Translations under genes and position numbers: made by a program
DNA from: Janthinobacterium rivuli
Lineage (GTDB): Bacteria; Pseudomonadota; Gammaproteobacteria; Burkholderiales; Burkholderiaceae_D
Assembly: GCF_009208735.1 (NCBI RefSeq)
Contig: NZ_WFLJ01000005.1
Span: 186,001 to 250,000 of the forward strand
Length of the DNA stretch: 64,000 nucleotides
Direction of reading: 5' to 3'
Notes under the pieces: generated by a model
Seen by the model: the letters and a program-made list of their open reading frames with translations, nothing else
Told to the model about the DNA's origin: nothing
Database searches by the model: none
Shown here: piece after piece, positions 18,188-26,924 of the stretch
Layout: each line of letters starts with the position of its first letter
How positions within the stretch are numbered: position 1 is the first letter of the stretch

Positions 18188-18835
18188 TTACTTGCGTGCC
18201 GCGCGCGCCTTTTGCGCCGCTTCGATGATGGCGACCACGCCGGGCTTGTCGCCCGCCTGGGCGAATTGCACGGCCGTCCAGCCATGGTCGCTCTTCAGGC
18301 TCGCGTCCGCGCCCCAGGACAGCAGCAGCTTGACGGCGCCCTCCTGGCCTTCGCGGGCGGCGAACATCAGCGGCGTAATGTTGGCGGGCGCGCGCGCATC
18401 GACCATGGCGTCGCGGTCGAGCAGGATTTTCATGATGGGCAAGTCGCCCGCCGAGGCCGCATAGTGCAGCGCCGTCCAGCCGCTCTGGTTGACCTTGGCG
18501 CCCTTGGCCAGCAAGGCGTTCACTGCGTCCTGCTTGTGCTTGTAGGCGGCCATCATCAGCGCCGTGTTGCCATTGGCCGAACGAGCTTCGATGTCGACGC
18601 CGGGCGTGTCGAGCAACACCTGGAACACCCGGTCCGCATCGTCGCGCAAGGCCAGCACGAGGGGAATGTCGCCGCGCTGCGCGTCAGGCAGGTTCGGATT
18701 CATGCCTTCCGCCAGCATGCTGCGCACGCCGCTGGCGTTGTTGACGGACACGGCGCGGAAGAAGGCGTCCGGTTCCGGCGCCGCCTGGCTGGCCGTGGCG
18801 CAGCACAGCAGCATCGCCAGCGCGAGTTTTTTCAT
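18188..18835 (-). CDS. Exported ankyrin-repeat protein
   Basis: A 215-residue protein with a clear signal peptide (MKKLALAMLLCCATASQAAP). The mature part is four to five ankyrin repeats with typical cores: NGNTALMMAAYKHKQDAVNALLAKGA, here abbreviated as TALMMAA, TALHYAA, TPLMFAA and TAVQFAQ, each followed by a helix ending in LLL or similar. It probably mediates protein contacts in the periplasm. It follows tatD by 19 bp on the same strand and is probably co-transcribed. The partner is unknown. Confidence 0.85.
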   Translation of the reverse strand: MKKLALAMLLCCATASQAAPEPDAFFRAVSVNNASGVRSMLAEGMNPNLPDAQRGDIPLVLALRDDADRVFQVLLDTPGVDIEARSANGNTALMMAAYKHKQDAVNALLAKGAKVNQSGWTALHYAASAGDLPIMKILLDRDAMVDARAPANITPLMFAAREGQEGAVKLLLSWGADASLKSDHGWTAVQFAQAGDKPGVVAIIEAAQKARAARK

Positions 18836-18854
18836 TATGTTTTACCTTAAGAAG

Positions 18855-19634
18855 TTATGGCAACTGGTTGAATAACTTGAAGAAATTATCCGTCGTCTGC
18901 TGCGCCACCTGCGCCAGGGGGATGCCTTTCAGGGTCGACAGGTATTCCGCCACGTGGGCCACATAGCCGGGCTCGTTCATGCGGCCGCGGAACGGCACGG
19001 GCGCCAGATACGGCGAATCCGTCTCGATCAGGATCCGCTCGAGCGGCACTTCCAGGGCCACGGCCTGCAAATCCTTGGCGCTCTTGAACGTGACGATGCC
19101 GGAAAAGGAAATATAGAACCCCATGTCGATGGCGGCGCGCGCCACTTCCAGCGATTCCGTAAAGCAATGCATGACGCCGGCCACGCCGCCATCGGACACG
19201 CCCGCGCCCTCTTCGCGCATGATGCGTATGGTGTCTGCACTGGCCGCTCTTGTGTGAATAATCAAGGGCTTGCGGGTGATTCTTGAAGCTTTGATGTGAG
19301 TGCGGAAACGCTCGCGCTGCCACTCCAGGTCGCCCGTCAAACGGAAATAGTCGAGGCCCGTCTCGCCGATGGCGATGATTTTCGGGTGATCGGCCAGACG
19401 CACCAGGTCTTCCACGGACGGTTCAGGCGTGTCCTCGTAATCGGGATGCACGCCGACGGACGCGAAAATATGCGGATACTGCTCGGCCAGGGCCAGCACC
19501 TGTGGAAAGTCCGGCAAGTCGACGGACACGCACAAGGCATGCGTCACCTTGTTCTCGGCCATCTTGGCGAGGATCTCGGGCATGCGAGCAGCCAGCTCGG
19601 GGAAATTGATATGGCAATGGGAATCGATATACAT
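18855..19634 (-). CDS. TatD-family metal-dependent deoxyribonuclease
   Basis: A 259-residue TIM-barrel hydrolase. N-terminal IDSHCHINFPE carries the first metal-binding His pair, GETGLDYF the bridging Glu, and later IIHTR, MHCFT and ETDSPYLAP complete the active site of the TatD/YcfH/YabD group. The family has 3'-5' exonuclease activity on DNA. I used the ATG at 19634, which begins MYIDSHCH, the normal N-terminus. In related genomes tatD sits directly after holB; here two unrelated genes separate them. The ankyrin gene follows. Confidence 0.9.
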   Translation of the reverse strand: MYIDSHCHINFPELAARMPEILAKMAENKVTHALCVSVDLPDFPQVLALAEQYPHIFASVGVHPDYEDTPEPSVEDLVRLADHPKIIAIGETGLDYFRLTGDLEWQRERFRTHIKASRITRKPLIIHTRAASADTIRIMREEGAGVSDGGVAGVMHCFTESLEVARAAIDMGFYISFSGIVTFKSAKDLQAVALEVPLERILIETDSPYLAPVPFRGRMNEPGYVAHVAEYLSTLKGIPLAQVAQQTTDNFFKLFNQLP

Positions 19635-19720
19635 AAGGCGGGATTGTACCGGAGGGAGCGGAATCTGGCAGGGGGAAGCAGCAAATCCCTCCTGCCGCCG
19701 ACTGCTCCCGCGTGGTTCGC

Positions 19721-20107
19721 CTATTGCCCCTGCGGCGGCTGCCACAGCTCCACCTTATTGCCCTCGGGATCGATGACCCAGCCGAACTGGCCATATTCGG
19801 AGTCCGGTGCCTTCTCCAGCACCTTGCAGCCTTCGTCGCGCAGGTCTTGCAGCAGCGCGTCGAGGTCGTCGACGCGGTAGTTGATCATGAAGGAGGCCTT
19901 GCCGGGCGCGAATTGCTCGCTGTCCTTGGCCGCGACGGACCAGATGGTGGTGCCGCCAGCGGGCTTGCCGTCGGCGTCCGCCCAGGTGAAGGCGGCGCCG
20001 CCCCACGGCTGCACGTCCAGGCCCAGGTGGCGCTGGTACCAGGCGCGCAGCGCGGCCGGGTCTTGCGCGTGAAAAAATATGCCGCCGATGCCAGTGACCC
20101 GTTTCAC
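19721..20107 (-). CDS. VOC-family (glyoxalase/bleomycin-resistance fold) protein
   Basis: A 128-residue single-domain protein: VTGIGGIFFHAQDPAALRAWY at the first beta-strand, a central NYRVDDLDALLQDLRDEG, and a C-terminal WVIDPEGNKVELWQ, the usual metal-ligand strand. I chose a GTG start at 20107 because GGAGG lies 6 bp upstream; the frame extends further but without a good site. Members bind metal and small molecules, as glyoxalases, dioxygenases or resistance proteins. No specific activity can be assigned. Confidence 0.8.
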   Translation of the reverse strand: MKRVTGIGGIFFHAQDPAALRAWYQRHLGLDVQPWGGAAFTWADADGKPAGGTTIWSVAAKDSEQFAPGKASFMINYRVDDLDALLQDLRDEGCKVLEKAPDSEYGQFGWVIDPEGNKVELWQPPQGQ

Positions 20108-20262
20108 GCCCGCCTCCGTTGCCGTCCAGTGCCTTGACTGTAACACCGGGGGCCAGGCGTGGCAAACGGACATGACGCGCTAGCCAAAAAAGTTATCAAG
20201 ATGCATAGTGGCTTGCCGGTGCGCAACCATGGGGCTGCGCGCGGAATCGTGGAGAGTGTTCA

Positions 20263-20622
20263 ATGCTGAAAACTGCCGGCCCTTTGCTACTGTTGGCCTG
20301 CCTGACCTTGACTGCGCAGGCGCAGGTGCTGGACAAGCGCGATGCGCCCAAGGCCATCCCCGATGCCGGACTGTGCCAGCCCGTCTGCGCCTCGGCACGC
20401 CAGGATTGCCGTGCACAAGCGCAAGGCGCCACGGAAAACGATGGCAGCCCCATCCTGTCGATGAAAGCGAGCAGCAATCCCTACGTTGCCGCAGGCAAAG
20501 AGACGGGTGTCCAGTCGCCGCAGCTGCGCCCGACCGAAGCCGAAGCCTTCCGCGTGCGGCGCGCCGAACGCCAGCAAGCGTGCGAAGTGCAGTACCGCAG
20601 CTGCACGCGCGCTTGCGGCTGA
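20263..20622 (+). CDS. Exported small Cys-containing protein, function unknown
   Basis: A 119-residue protein with a signal peptide (GPLLLLACLTLTAQA). The mature part has six cysteines arranged at both ends: CQPVC and DC near residues 38-50, and CEVQYRSCTRAC at the C-terminus, suggesting disulfides bringing the ends together. GGAGAG lies 7 bp before the ATG. It lies on the strand opposite its neighbours, between holB and the VOC gene. I recognise no family. Confidence 0.6.
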   Translation: MLKTAGPLLLLACLTLTAQAQVLDKRDAPKAIPDAGLCQPVCASARQDCRAQAQGATENDGSPILSMKASSNPYVAAGKETGVQSPQLRPTEAEAFRVRRAERQQACEVQYRSCTRACG

Positions 20623-20684
20623 GTCATTCCTATCGCCACAGAATCACACAATCCAGATTAACTTGATACCGCAAGTGCTTGATT

Positions 20685-21713
20685 CTATTGGCAACTGGAA
20701 GCGTAGTCGAGCAGCATGTCTTCCAGGAACAGCTTGGGCGACAAGGGGTGTTCGGCAATCGCGCGGCGTTCGTTGGCGGCCTTGATGGCGGCCATCAGAC
20801 GGCTCACGTTGATGCGTCCTGCCAAGGCTTCCAGCTCGCGCCGGTGGCGCGGGTAGTAGCGGATGGTGCCGGACAATTTGACGGAAAACACGTCATACAG
20901 CCAGCGCTGCAAGGAAGCGACCAGCGGCGCCAGCGGAGACTTCTGCAATTTATCCGCCGCTTTCAGGGCCGCTTCCACGCCAGGGTTGGCCAAGACTTGC
21001 AACAATTGTTCCGTTTCTTCGCGGCCACCCGATTCGGACTGGGCCAGCGCGGCCAGCGGCGCGCCGCCCTGCTCACGCAGCCAGCTGTCCGCATCGTTCA
21101 AGCCTTGTTGCTTGAGCCACGTCAAGGCTTGCTCGTGGCTGGGCATCGGCAAGGCAAACTTGCGGCAACGCGACAATATCGTCGGCAGCAGGCGGTCCAG
21201 GCTGTTCGATGCCAGCAAGAACAAAGTGCCCGGCGGCGGCTCTTCCAGCGTTTTCAGCAAGGCGTTCGAGGCGGGCGTGTTGAGCGCCTCGGCCGGGTAC
21301 AGCACCACCACGCGCAAGCCTTGCCGGTGCGTGGAAATGTTCATGAAGTCGGCCAGGTTGCGGATCTGCTCGATCTTGATGTCCTTCGACGGCGTCTTGG
21401 TCTTGGCGCTTTTCTTCGCGCCGTCGCCCTCTTCGCCGTCATCGGCCACCTCGTCTTCCAGCGCTTCTGGACGGACCCGGCGGTAATCGGGATGGTTGCC
21501 CTGGCTAAACCAGCCGCACGAGGCGCAGGCGCCGCAGGCATGGCCGTCGGCGCGCACGTCTTCGCACAGCAATGCTTGCGCGAAATGCTCGATGAAGTCG
21601 GCCTTGCCGATGCCTTGCGCGCCATGGAACAGGATGGCGTGCGGCATGCGCGGACGCAGGGCTTGCAACTGCTGCCAGGCGTCCTGTTGCCACGGATAGA
21701 GAGAACTGGTCAT
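20685..21713 (-). CDS. holB: DNA polymerase III delta-prime subunit
   Basis: A 342-residue clamp-loader subunit. It has an AAA+ fold with a P-loop-like GAQGIGKA, a zinc-binding cluster (CGACASCGWF), the sensor segment LLKTLEEPPP and the SRC motif (SRCRKF). Delta-prime is the stator of the clamp loader that places the beta clamp on primed DNA. A charged insertion (EDEVADDGEEGDGAKKS, about residues 88-105) follows the zinc module. It lies 16 bp after tmk in the mltG-tmk-holB operon. Confidence 0.93.
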   Translation of the reverse strand: MTSSLYPWQQDAWQQLQALRPRMPHAILFHGAQGIGKADFIEHFAQALLCEDVRADGHACGACASCGWFSQGNHPDYRRVRPEALEDEVADDGEEGDGAKKSAKTKTPSKDIKIEQIRNLADFMNISTHRQGLRVVVLYPAEALNTPASNALLKTLEEPPPGTLFLLASNSLDRLLPTILSRCRKFALPMPSHEQALTWLKQQGLNDADSWLREQGGAPLAALAQSESGGREETEQLLQVLANPGVEAALKAADKLQKSPLAPLVASLQRWLYDVFSVKLSGTIRYYPRHRRELEALAGRINVSRLMAAIKAANERRAIAEHPLSPKLFLEDMLLDYASSCQ

Positions 21714-21729
21714 GTCTTCTTCTTTTAAA

Positions 21730-22371
21730 TCAGCACGTTATAACGCTTTTCTCAAGCAAAATATCAAGCAGCTGCGCGAGCTGCACTTGAATATCGGCAA
21801 TGCTTTGCGTGGAATCGATGATGCGGAAACGGCCGGGGAACTGGGCCGCGCGGCGCAGATACTCGTTGCGCGTGGCGGCAAAGAAGTCCGATCGCTCCTG
21901 CTCGAACTTGTCGAGCGCACGCGTGGCGTCCAGCCGGGCACGGGCGACGGCCAGCGGCACGTCGAACAGGAACGTCAGGTCCGGCTGCAGGTGCGGGTGC
22001 ACCCACGCTTCCAGCGCTTCCATCTTGCGCAAATCCATGCCGCGCCCGCCGCCCTGGTAGGCAAAGCTGGCATCGGTGAAGCGGTCGGAAATGACCCACT
22101 CGCCGCGCTCGAGCGCGGGCGCGATGACTTGCGCGATGTGTTCGCGGCGGCTGGCGAACATCAGCAAGGCTTCCGTTTCCAAATGCATCTTTTCATGCAG
22201 CAGCAGTTCGCGCAGCTTTTCGCCCAGGCTGGTGCCGCCCGGTTCGCGCGACGACACGAGGGTCACGCCGCGCTGGCGCAGGTAGTCGGTGACAAAGCCG
22301 ATATGCGTCGACTTGCCCGCGCCATCGATGCCTTCGAAGGTGATGAAACGGGGTTGATAGTGTGGTGTCAT
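21730..22371 (-). CDS. tmk: Thymidylate kinase
   Basis: A 213-residue kinase beginning with [15 protein letters not shown], the P-loop of thymidylate kinases. [14 protein letters not shown] is the DR(E/P)GGT-type motif, [16 protein letters not shown] binds substrate, and the lid region follows. It phosphorylates dTMP to dTDP. It lies between mltG (21 bp) and holB (16 bp), the conserved order of this operon. Confidence 0.95.
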   Translation of the reverse strand: MTPHYQPRFITFEGIDGAGKSTHIGFVTDYLRQRGVTLVSSREPGGTSLGEKLRELLLHEKMHLETEALLMFASRREHIAQVIAPALERGEWVISDRFTDASFAYQGGGRGMDLRKMEALEAWVHPHLQPDLTFLFDVPLAVARARLDATRALDKFEQERSDFFAATRNEYLRRAAQFPGRFRIIDSTQSIADIQVQLAQLLDILLEKSVITC

Positions 22372-22392
22372 GAAGCTTCTAGTTTGAAATAA

Positions 22393-23379
22393 TTAACGCT
22401 GGTATTGATTCACGGCGCGGTTATGGTCGGGCAAGTTGGCCGAGAACTGGCTGGTGCCGTCGCCGCGCGCGACGAAATACAGCGCCTGCGTGCGGGCCGG
22501 CGCCAGCGCCGCCGTCAGCGATTGCGCGCCAGCCAGGGCGATCGGCGTGGGCGGCAAGCCGCCGCGCGTGTAGGTATTGTACGGGGTGTCCGCTTCCAGG
22601 TCGCGTTTGCGGATCTTGCCCTGGTAGTTGTCGCCCATGCCATAGATCACGGTCGGGTCCGTCTGCAGCAGCATGCCTGTTTTCAGGCGGTTGACGAACA
22701 CCCCGGCGATCATGGCGCGCTCGGACTTTTGCCCCGTTTCCTTTTCCACGATGGAGGCCATGATCAGCGCCTCGTACGGGTTTTTATACGGCAAGGCCGG
22801 ATCGCGCTTGTCCCACGCTTCGGACAGGCGGCCGATCATGGCCGCGTGCGCCTGCTTGAAAATCTGCATTTCGCTGGCCCCTTTGGCGAACAGATACGTG
22901 TCCGGGAAGAACAAGCCTTCCGGCAACACATATTCCGGGCTGATCTTTGCCATCAGTTCCTTGTCGGACAGACCCACGGTGTCGTGCTTGAGGCCTGGAT
23001 GGCTGGCCATGGCCATGCGCATCTGCCTGAAGGTCCAGCCTTCGATGATGGTCAGCGACTCTTGCGCGAACTCGCCGCGTGCCAGTTGCGTGATCAGGCG
23101 CTGCGGCGTGGTGCCCGGTTTCAACTCGTAGGAGCCGGCCTTGATCTTCGAGGTCTTGCCTTCGATGCGCGCCAGCATGTTGAACAGGATGGGCACGATG
23201 GGCACGCCCGCGTCCGCGATCTGCTGACCGGCCGCATGCGCGCCGCTGCCCGGCGCGATCGTAAACGGAATGGCATCGCCGTCCGTGGTGATGGGCTGCT
23301 GCGCCCAGTACACAAAAGTACCGCCGACGCCGATGGCGGCGATGACTGAGCTGACTACAAGTTTTTTAAAGAAAGCCAT
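22393..23379 (-). CDS. mltG: Endolytic peptidoglycan transglycosylase
   Basis: A 328-residue protein with one N-terminal transmembrane segment (FFKKLVVSSVIAAIGVGG), a LysM-like region and a YceG catalytic domain. The catalytic Glu lies in ASIVEKETGQ; LQTDPTVIYGMG and PYNTYTRGGLPPTPI are further family landmarks. MltG cuts nascent glycan strands at the inner membrane and sets their length. I took MAFFKK at 23379 as the start because it gives the usual short cytoplasmic N-terminus. It is the first gene of the mltG-tmk-holB operon and is divergent from ygfZ. Confidence 0.93.
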   Translation of the reverse strand: MAFFKKLVVSSVIAAIGVGGTFVYWAQQPITTDGDAIPFTIAPGSGAHAAGQQIADAGVPIVPILFNMLARIEGKTSKIKAGSYELKPGTTPQRLITQLARGEFAQESLTIIEGWTFRQMRMAMASHPGLKHDTVGLSDKELMAKISPEYVLPEGLFFPDTYLFAKGASEMQIFKQAHAAMIGRLSEAWDKRDPALPYKNPYEALIMASIVEKETGQKSERAMIAGVFVNRLKTGMLLQTDPTVIYGMGDNYQGKIRKRDLEADTPYNTYTRGGLPPTPIALAGAQSLTAALAPARTQALYFVARGDGTSQFSANLPDHNRAVNQYQR

Positions 23380-23492
23380 TGTTCCGATTCTTGTGATGCG
23401 GGCGCTGATGGCCAACGTCCGCTTGTTATGATCGTTCATTTGTGAAGCAAGTGCGCGCAAAGCGGCGCCAACACTGGCAATCTTGCCGCTGC

Positions 23493-23521
23493 CGACGCGA
23501 TCCGCGCGACATCACTATAAT
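23493..23521 (+). promoter_or_regulatory. Candidate promoter of ygfZ
   Basis: A perfect TATAAT (23516-23521) with a poor -35 (around 23493) and a 17-bp spacer, about 40 bp before the start codon, in the mltG/ygfZ divergent region. Confidence 0.4.
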
Positions 23522-23564
23522 GAACCCGTAATGATAATGCTTAATCGCTGATCTAATGGAAATT

Positions 23565-24662
23565 ATGAATAACTGGAATCAATTTTTAACCGCACAAGGC
23601 GCCCGCCCCGTTGCCACGAATGGCGCGCCTGACAGCACCGCGAACTCCCCCATCGCCGATTTTGGTCAGTCCCTGACAGTGTCCCAACTGCAAGAAGGTT
23701 TTGTCGCGGCCATCACGGACCAGGGATTGATCGGCCTGAACGGCGACGAGGCAGCCAGTTTCCTGCACGGCCAGCTGACCAACGACGTGGAACACCTGAA
23801 CCAGGAGCAAGTGCGCCTGGCAGGCTACTGCACGCCGAAAGGCCGGCTGCTGGCCAGTTTCCTGATGTGGCGCAACGCCACCACCATTTATCTGCAATTG
23901 CCGCGCGCCATACAGCCGGCCATCCAGAAGCGGTTGCAGATGTTCGTGCTGCGCGCCAAGGCCAAGCTGCACGATGCATCGCTTGATGAAGCCAACCAGG
24001 TCGTGCTGGGCCTCGGCGGCAAGCAAGCCAGCGCGGCCCTGTCCGCCTGGTTCCCCGTCCTGCCCGCCACGCCGTTCAGCAAGGTCGAGCATGCAACAGG
24101 CACCCTGCTGCGCGTGGCCGATGCGTTCGGCAGCGCCCGCTATGAATGGCTGACGTCGGCCGCCACGGCGCGCGACGCGTGGCCGCGATTGAGCGAACAG
24201 CTGGCCAAGGGCGGCAACGACGCCTGGCAATTGTCGGAGATCCACGCGGGCATCCCGCAGATCACGGCCGCCACGCAAGAGCAATTCGTGCCGCAAATGG
24301 TCAATTTTGAATTGCTGGGCGGCGTCAATTTCAAGAAAGGCTGCTACCCGGGCCAGGAAATCGTCGCGCGCAGCCAGTATTTGGGCAAGCTCAAGCGCCG
24401 CACCACCCTCGTCAGCATCGGTGACGCGAGCGTCGCCGCCGGCGGCGAACTGTACACCGTCAGCGACCCGGAGCAGCCTTGCGGCATGGTCGTCAACGCG
24501 GCGCCCAGCGGCGCCGGCGGCGTCGACGCCCTCGTTGAAATGAAGCTGGGGGCGATCGAAGAAGGTTCAAGCGCCGCCGGCGCCGTGCGCTACGGTTCAG
24601 CCCAGGGCGTTCACGTGCAGTTCCTGCCCATGCCTTACGTGCTCGATGCACTCGACTTGTGA
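23565..24662 (+). CDS. ygfZ: Folate-dependent iron-sulfur repair protein YgfZ
   Basis: A 365-residue protein related to the T-protein of glycine cleavage. The family signature KGCYPGQEIVAR is present with its essential Cys. YgfZ uses folate to help maintain or repair certain Fe-S enzymes. The start is either ATG 23556 or ATG 23565; the second has GGAA just upstream. It is divergent from mltG, as in related bacteria, and is followed by DUF4936 after 7 bp. An unusual internal linker (GEEGSS-like, near residues 325-335) is minor. Confidence 0.9.
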   Translation: MNNWNQFLTAQGARPVATNGAPDSTANSPIADFGQSLTVSQLQEGFVAAITDQGLIGLNGDEAASFLHGQLTNDVEHLNQEQVRLAGYCTPKGRLLASFLMWRNATTIYLQLPRAIQPAIQKRLQMFVLRAKAKLHDASLDEANQVVLGLGGKQASAALSAWFPVLPATPFSKVEHATGTLLRVADAFGSARYEWLTSAATARDAWPRLSEQLAKGGNDAWQLSEIHAGIPQITAATQEQFVPQMVNFELLGGVNFKKGCYPGQEIVARSQYLGKLKRRTTLVSIGDASVAAGGELYTVSDPEQPCGMVVNAAPSGAGGVDALVEMKLGAIEEGSSAAGAVRYGSAQGVHVQFLPMPYVLDALDL

Positions 24663-24669
24663 GAATGCC

Positions 24670-24960
24670 ATGAAAGATTTGTACATTTATTATCAGGTCA
24701 AGCAAGAGCACGCCCAGGCGCTGGAAGCGAGGGTCCGTGCCTTGCAGGCGAAACTGGCGGCCGCCTCCGGCGTGGCGCCGCAACTAAAGCGCCGTCCGGA
24801 AGCCAAGGATGGCTTGCAGACGTGGATGGAAATCTATCCCGTCGTCGGCGAAGGTTTTGCCGAACTGCTGGCCACTGCCGCCGACGAGGCGGGCTTGCTG
24901 GCCCTGACGGCCGGCGCGCGCCATACGGAAGTGTTCATGGATTTGCCTCCATGTGCCTGA
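24670..24960 (+). CDS. DUF4936 family protein
   Basis: A 96-residue protein beginning MKDLYIYYQVKQEHA and containing TWMEIYP, the pattern of the DUF4936 family found next to ygfZ in betaproteobacteria. It looks like a ferredoxin-like alpha/beta fold. No function is known. It starts 7 bp after ygfZ and overlaps the next gene by 10 bp, so all three are probably one transcript. Confidence 0.8.
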   Translation: MKDLYIYYQVKQEHAQALEARVRALQAKLAAASGVAPQLKRRPEAKDGLQTWMEIYPVVGEGFAELLATAADEAGLLALTAGARHTEVFMDLPPCA

Positions 24961-25688
24961 TCGTTTTTGCCTGGAAAGTCAATCCGCACATCCCGCTGAT
25001 TGCCGCCGCCAACCGCGACGAATTCTATGAACGCGCCAGCGCCCCCGCCGGCGCCTGGCCCGAGCATCCGCAAGTGTATGCGGGCCGCGACCTGCAGGCG
25101 GGCGGCAGCTGGATGGGCATCACGCAGGCCGGCAGCGGCAGCTCGCGCTTTGCCGCCATCACGAATATCCGCAGCCCGCAAGACCGCAATCCGGACGCCC
25201 CCTCGCGCGGCGCCCTGGTGGCCGACTATCTGGCTGGCGACATGTCGCCGCAAGACTACATCGCGCAAATCCGCCCCGGCGGCAATGCCTACAACGGTTT
25301 CAATCTGGTGCTGGGCGACGCCGACACGCTGATCTGGTTTTCCAACCGGGGCGACGGCGATGCGCGCAATGGCCAGCCATTGGAACCGGGCATCTACGGC
25401 CTGTCGAACGCCCTGCTCGACGCGCCGTGGCCGAAAGTCTTGAAGACCAAGGCCCAGTTCGCCAGCCTGCTGTGCCAGGGTGCGCCCGACGAAGCGTATT
25501 TCGACATGCTGGCCGACACCACGCGCGCGCCCGACTTCCGCTTGCCGGACACGGGCGTGCCGCTCGACCTCGAGCGCGTGCTGTCCGCCGTCTGCATCGA
25601 AACGCCGGGCTACGGTACGCGCACCTCCACCGTCGTGAAACTGTTCCCGGACTCGCCCGGCGAACTGCATGAGCTGGTGATTCAGTAA
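24951..25688 (+). CDS. NRDE (TANGO2) family protein
   Basis: A 245-residue protein starting MCLIVFAWKVNP. The AANRDEFYER motif names the family; an N-terminal Cys2 recalls the N-terminal nucleophile fold. Later GLSNALLDAPWPK and YGTRTSTVV are also conserved. Human TANGO2 and bacterial relatives are implicated in lipid or haem handling, but the bacterial role is not settled. The start overlaps the end of the DUF4936 gene. Confidence 0.87.
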   Translation: MCLIVFAWKVNPHIPLIAAANRDEFYERASAPAGAWPEHPQVYAGRDLQAGGSWMGITQAGSGSSRFAAITNIRSPQDRNPDAPSRGALVADYLAGDMSPQDYIAQIRPGGNAYNGFNLVLGDADTLIWFSNRGDGDARNGQPLEPGIYGLSNALLDAPWPKVLKTKAQFASLLCQGAPDEAYFDMLADTTRAPDFRLPDTGVPLDLERVLSAVCIETPGYGTRTSTVVKLFPDSPGELHELVIQ

Positions 25689-25697
25689 GTCAATGCT

Positions 25698-25724
25698 GGG
25701 GTCTGCCCCGTCGGGTCAGACCCC
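25698..25724. repeat. Palindromic repeat, left flank of the sugar locus
   Basis: GGGGTCTG (25698-25705) pairs with CAGACCCC (25717-25724) around CCCCGTCGGGT. A related, perfect palindrome lies at 33004-33030 on the other side of the sugar locus. It sits 10 bp after the NRDE stop and may also act as a terminator. Confidence 0.6.
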
Positions 25725-25789
25725 CGACAGCACCGCCGCTCCCTCACCATTCCTTTCCGTCACTGCTTAAAACGTTTGCGCGCACAAAA

Positions 25790-25821
25790 AAGAAAGCGCT
25801 TGCGCAAGCGCTTTCTTTTGT
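25790..25821. promoter_or_regulatory. Perfect 32-bp palindrome: terminator and/or LacI-type operator
   Basis: A perfect dyad centred between 25805 and 25806, with arms AAAAGAAAGCGCTTGC. The T-rich right flank makes it a plausible terminator for the NRDE transcript. The inner GAAAGCGCTT half-sites with a central CG also look like LacI-family operators, and it lies 75 bp before the LacI gene. AAACGTTT at about 25772-25779 is a smaller dyad close by. Confidence 0.55.
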
Positions 25822-25896
25822 TTACGATGGATGCAAACGCGGCAACAAAGCCGTGCATCAAACACATAAAAACAAAAAATACCATCAGGAGACACC

Positions 25897-26904
25897 ATGG
25901 CTACCATGGAAGATGTAGCGCGCGCGGCGGACGTATCGCTGTCGACCGTTTCTCACGTACTCAACGGCACCCGCAAGGTCAGCCCGAAAACCGTCGCCGC
26001 CGTCAACGCGGCCATGCAGCAGATCGGCTACGTGCCGAACATGCTGGCGCGCGCGCTGGCCGGCTCCTCGTCGGGTACCATCGGCGTGGCCATTTCCGCC
26101 TTCACCAATCATTACTTCAGCGAAACAGTGCGCGCCATCGAGGCGGCCTGCACGCGCCATGGCTTGATGATGCTGTTTTCCGATACGCATGACGATCCCG
26201 CGCAGGAATTGAAAGTGGTGCAGAACCTGCACCAGCGCAGGGTCGACGGCATCGTGCTGGCGCCGTCCGGCGATCCGCACAACCACGCGCTCGACTATTT
26301 AAGCAGCAACAAGATCGCGTCCGTGCTGGTCGACCGCATGTCGCCGCAGCCGTTCGACCAGGTGGGCGTGGAAAACAGCGAGGCGACGGCCGAGCTGGTC
26401 AGCCATCTGATCACCGTCCACGGCCACCGCCGCATCGGTTTCATCGCGGGCGCGCCCGGCCTGTCCACGACGGACGAGCGCATTGACGGCTACCGCCTGG
26501 CCTTGCAGCGCGCCGATATCGCCTTTGATCCCGATCTGCTGCGCTCGGGCGACTCCAACCTGGAGCGCAGCGGCGCGGCCACGCGCGAATTGCTGGCCCT
26601 GCCCGCCGCACAGCGTCCCACGGCCATCGTCGCCGGCAATAACCTGATGACCATCGGCACCATGCACGCCTTGCGCGACGCGCACATTGCGGTACCGCAA
26701 GACGTCGCGCTGGCCGGCTTCGATGATTTCGACTGGGCCGATTATTTCAGCCCCCGCCTGACCGTGATGGCGCAGCCGCTCGAAGAGCTGGGCGCCATGG
26801 CCGTCGACCTCTTGATCGACCGCATCGCCAATCCGGGCCGCGCCCAGCATGTGCAGCGCTTGTCGCCAACCTTGCGCGTACGCAACTCCTGCGGCTGCCC
26901 CTGA
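25897..26904 (+). CDS. LacI-family transcriptional regulator of the sugar locus
   Basis: A 335-residue repressor. The N-terminal helix-turn-helix MEDVARAADVSLSTVSHVL with hinge GYVPNMLARAL is followed by a periplasmic-binding-protein-like effector domain (GTIGVAIS, DGIVLAPSG, AGFDDFDW). The gene is first in a run with xylulokinase, transaldolase and an ABC sugar importer on the same strand, so it most likely controls them in response to the imported sugar or a derivative. Candidate operators lie at 25772-25821. Confidence 0.9.
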   Translation: MATMEDVARAADVSLSTVSHVLNGTRKVSPKTVAAVNAAMQQIGYVPNMLARALAGSSSGTIGVAISAFTNHYFSETVRAIEAACTRHGLMMLFSDTHDDPAQELKVVQNLHQRRVDGIVLAPSGDPHNHALDYLSSNKIASVLVDRMSPQPFDQVGVENSEATAELVSHLITVHGHRRIGFIAGAPGLSTTDERIDGYRLALQRADIAFDPDLLRSGDSNLERSGAATRELLALPAAQRPTAIVAGNNLMTIGTMHALRDAHIAVPQDVALAGFDDFDWADYFSPRLTVMAQPLEELGAMAVDLLIDRIANPGRAQHVQRLSPTLRVRNSCGCP

Positions 26905-26924
26905 CCTTTACACATAGACACACC

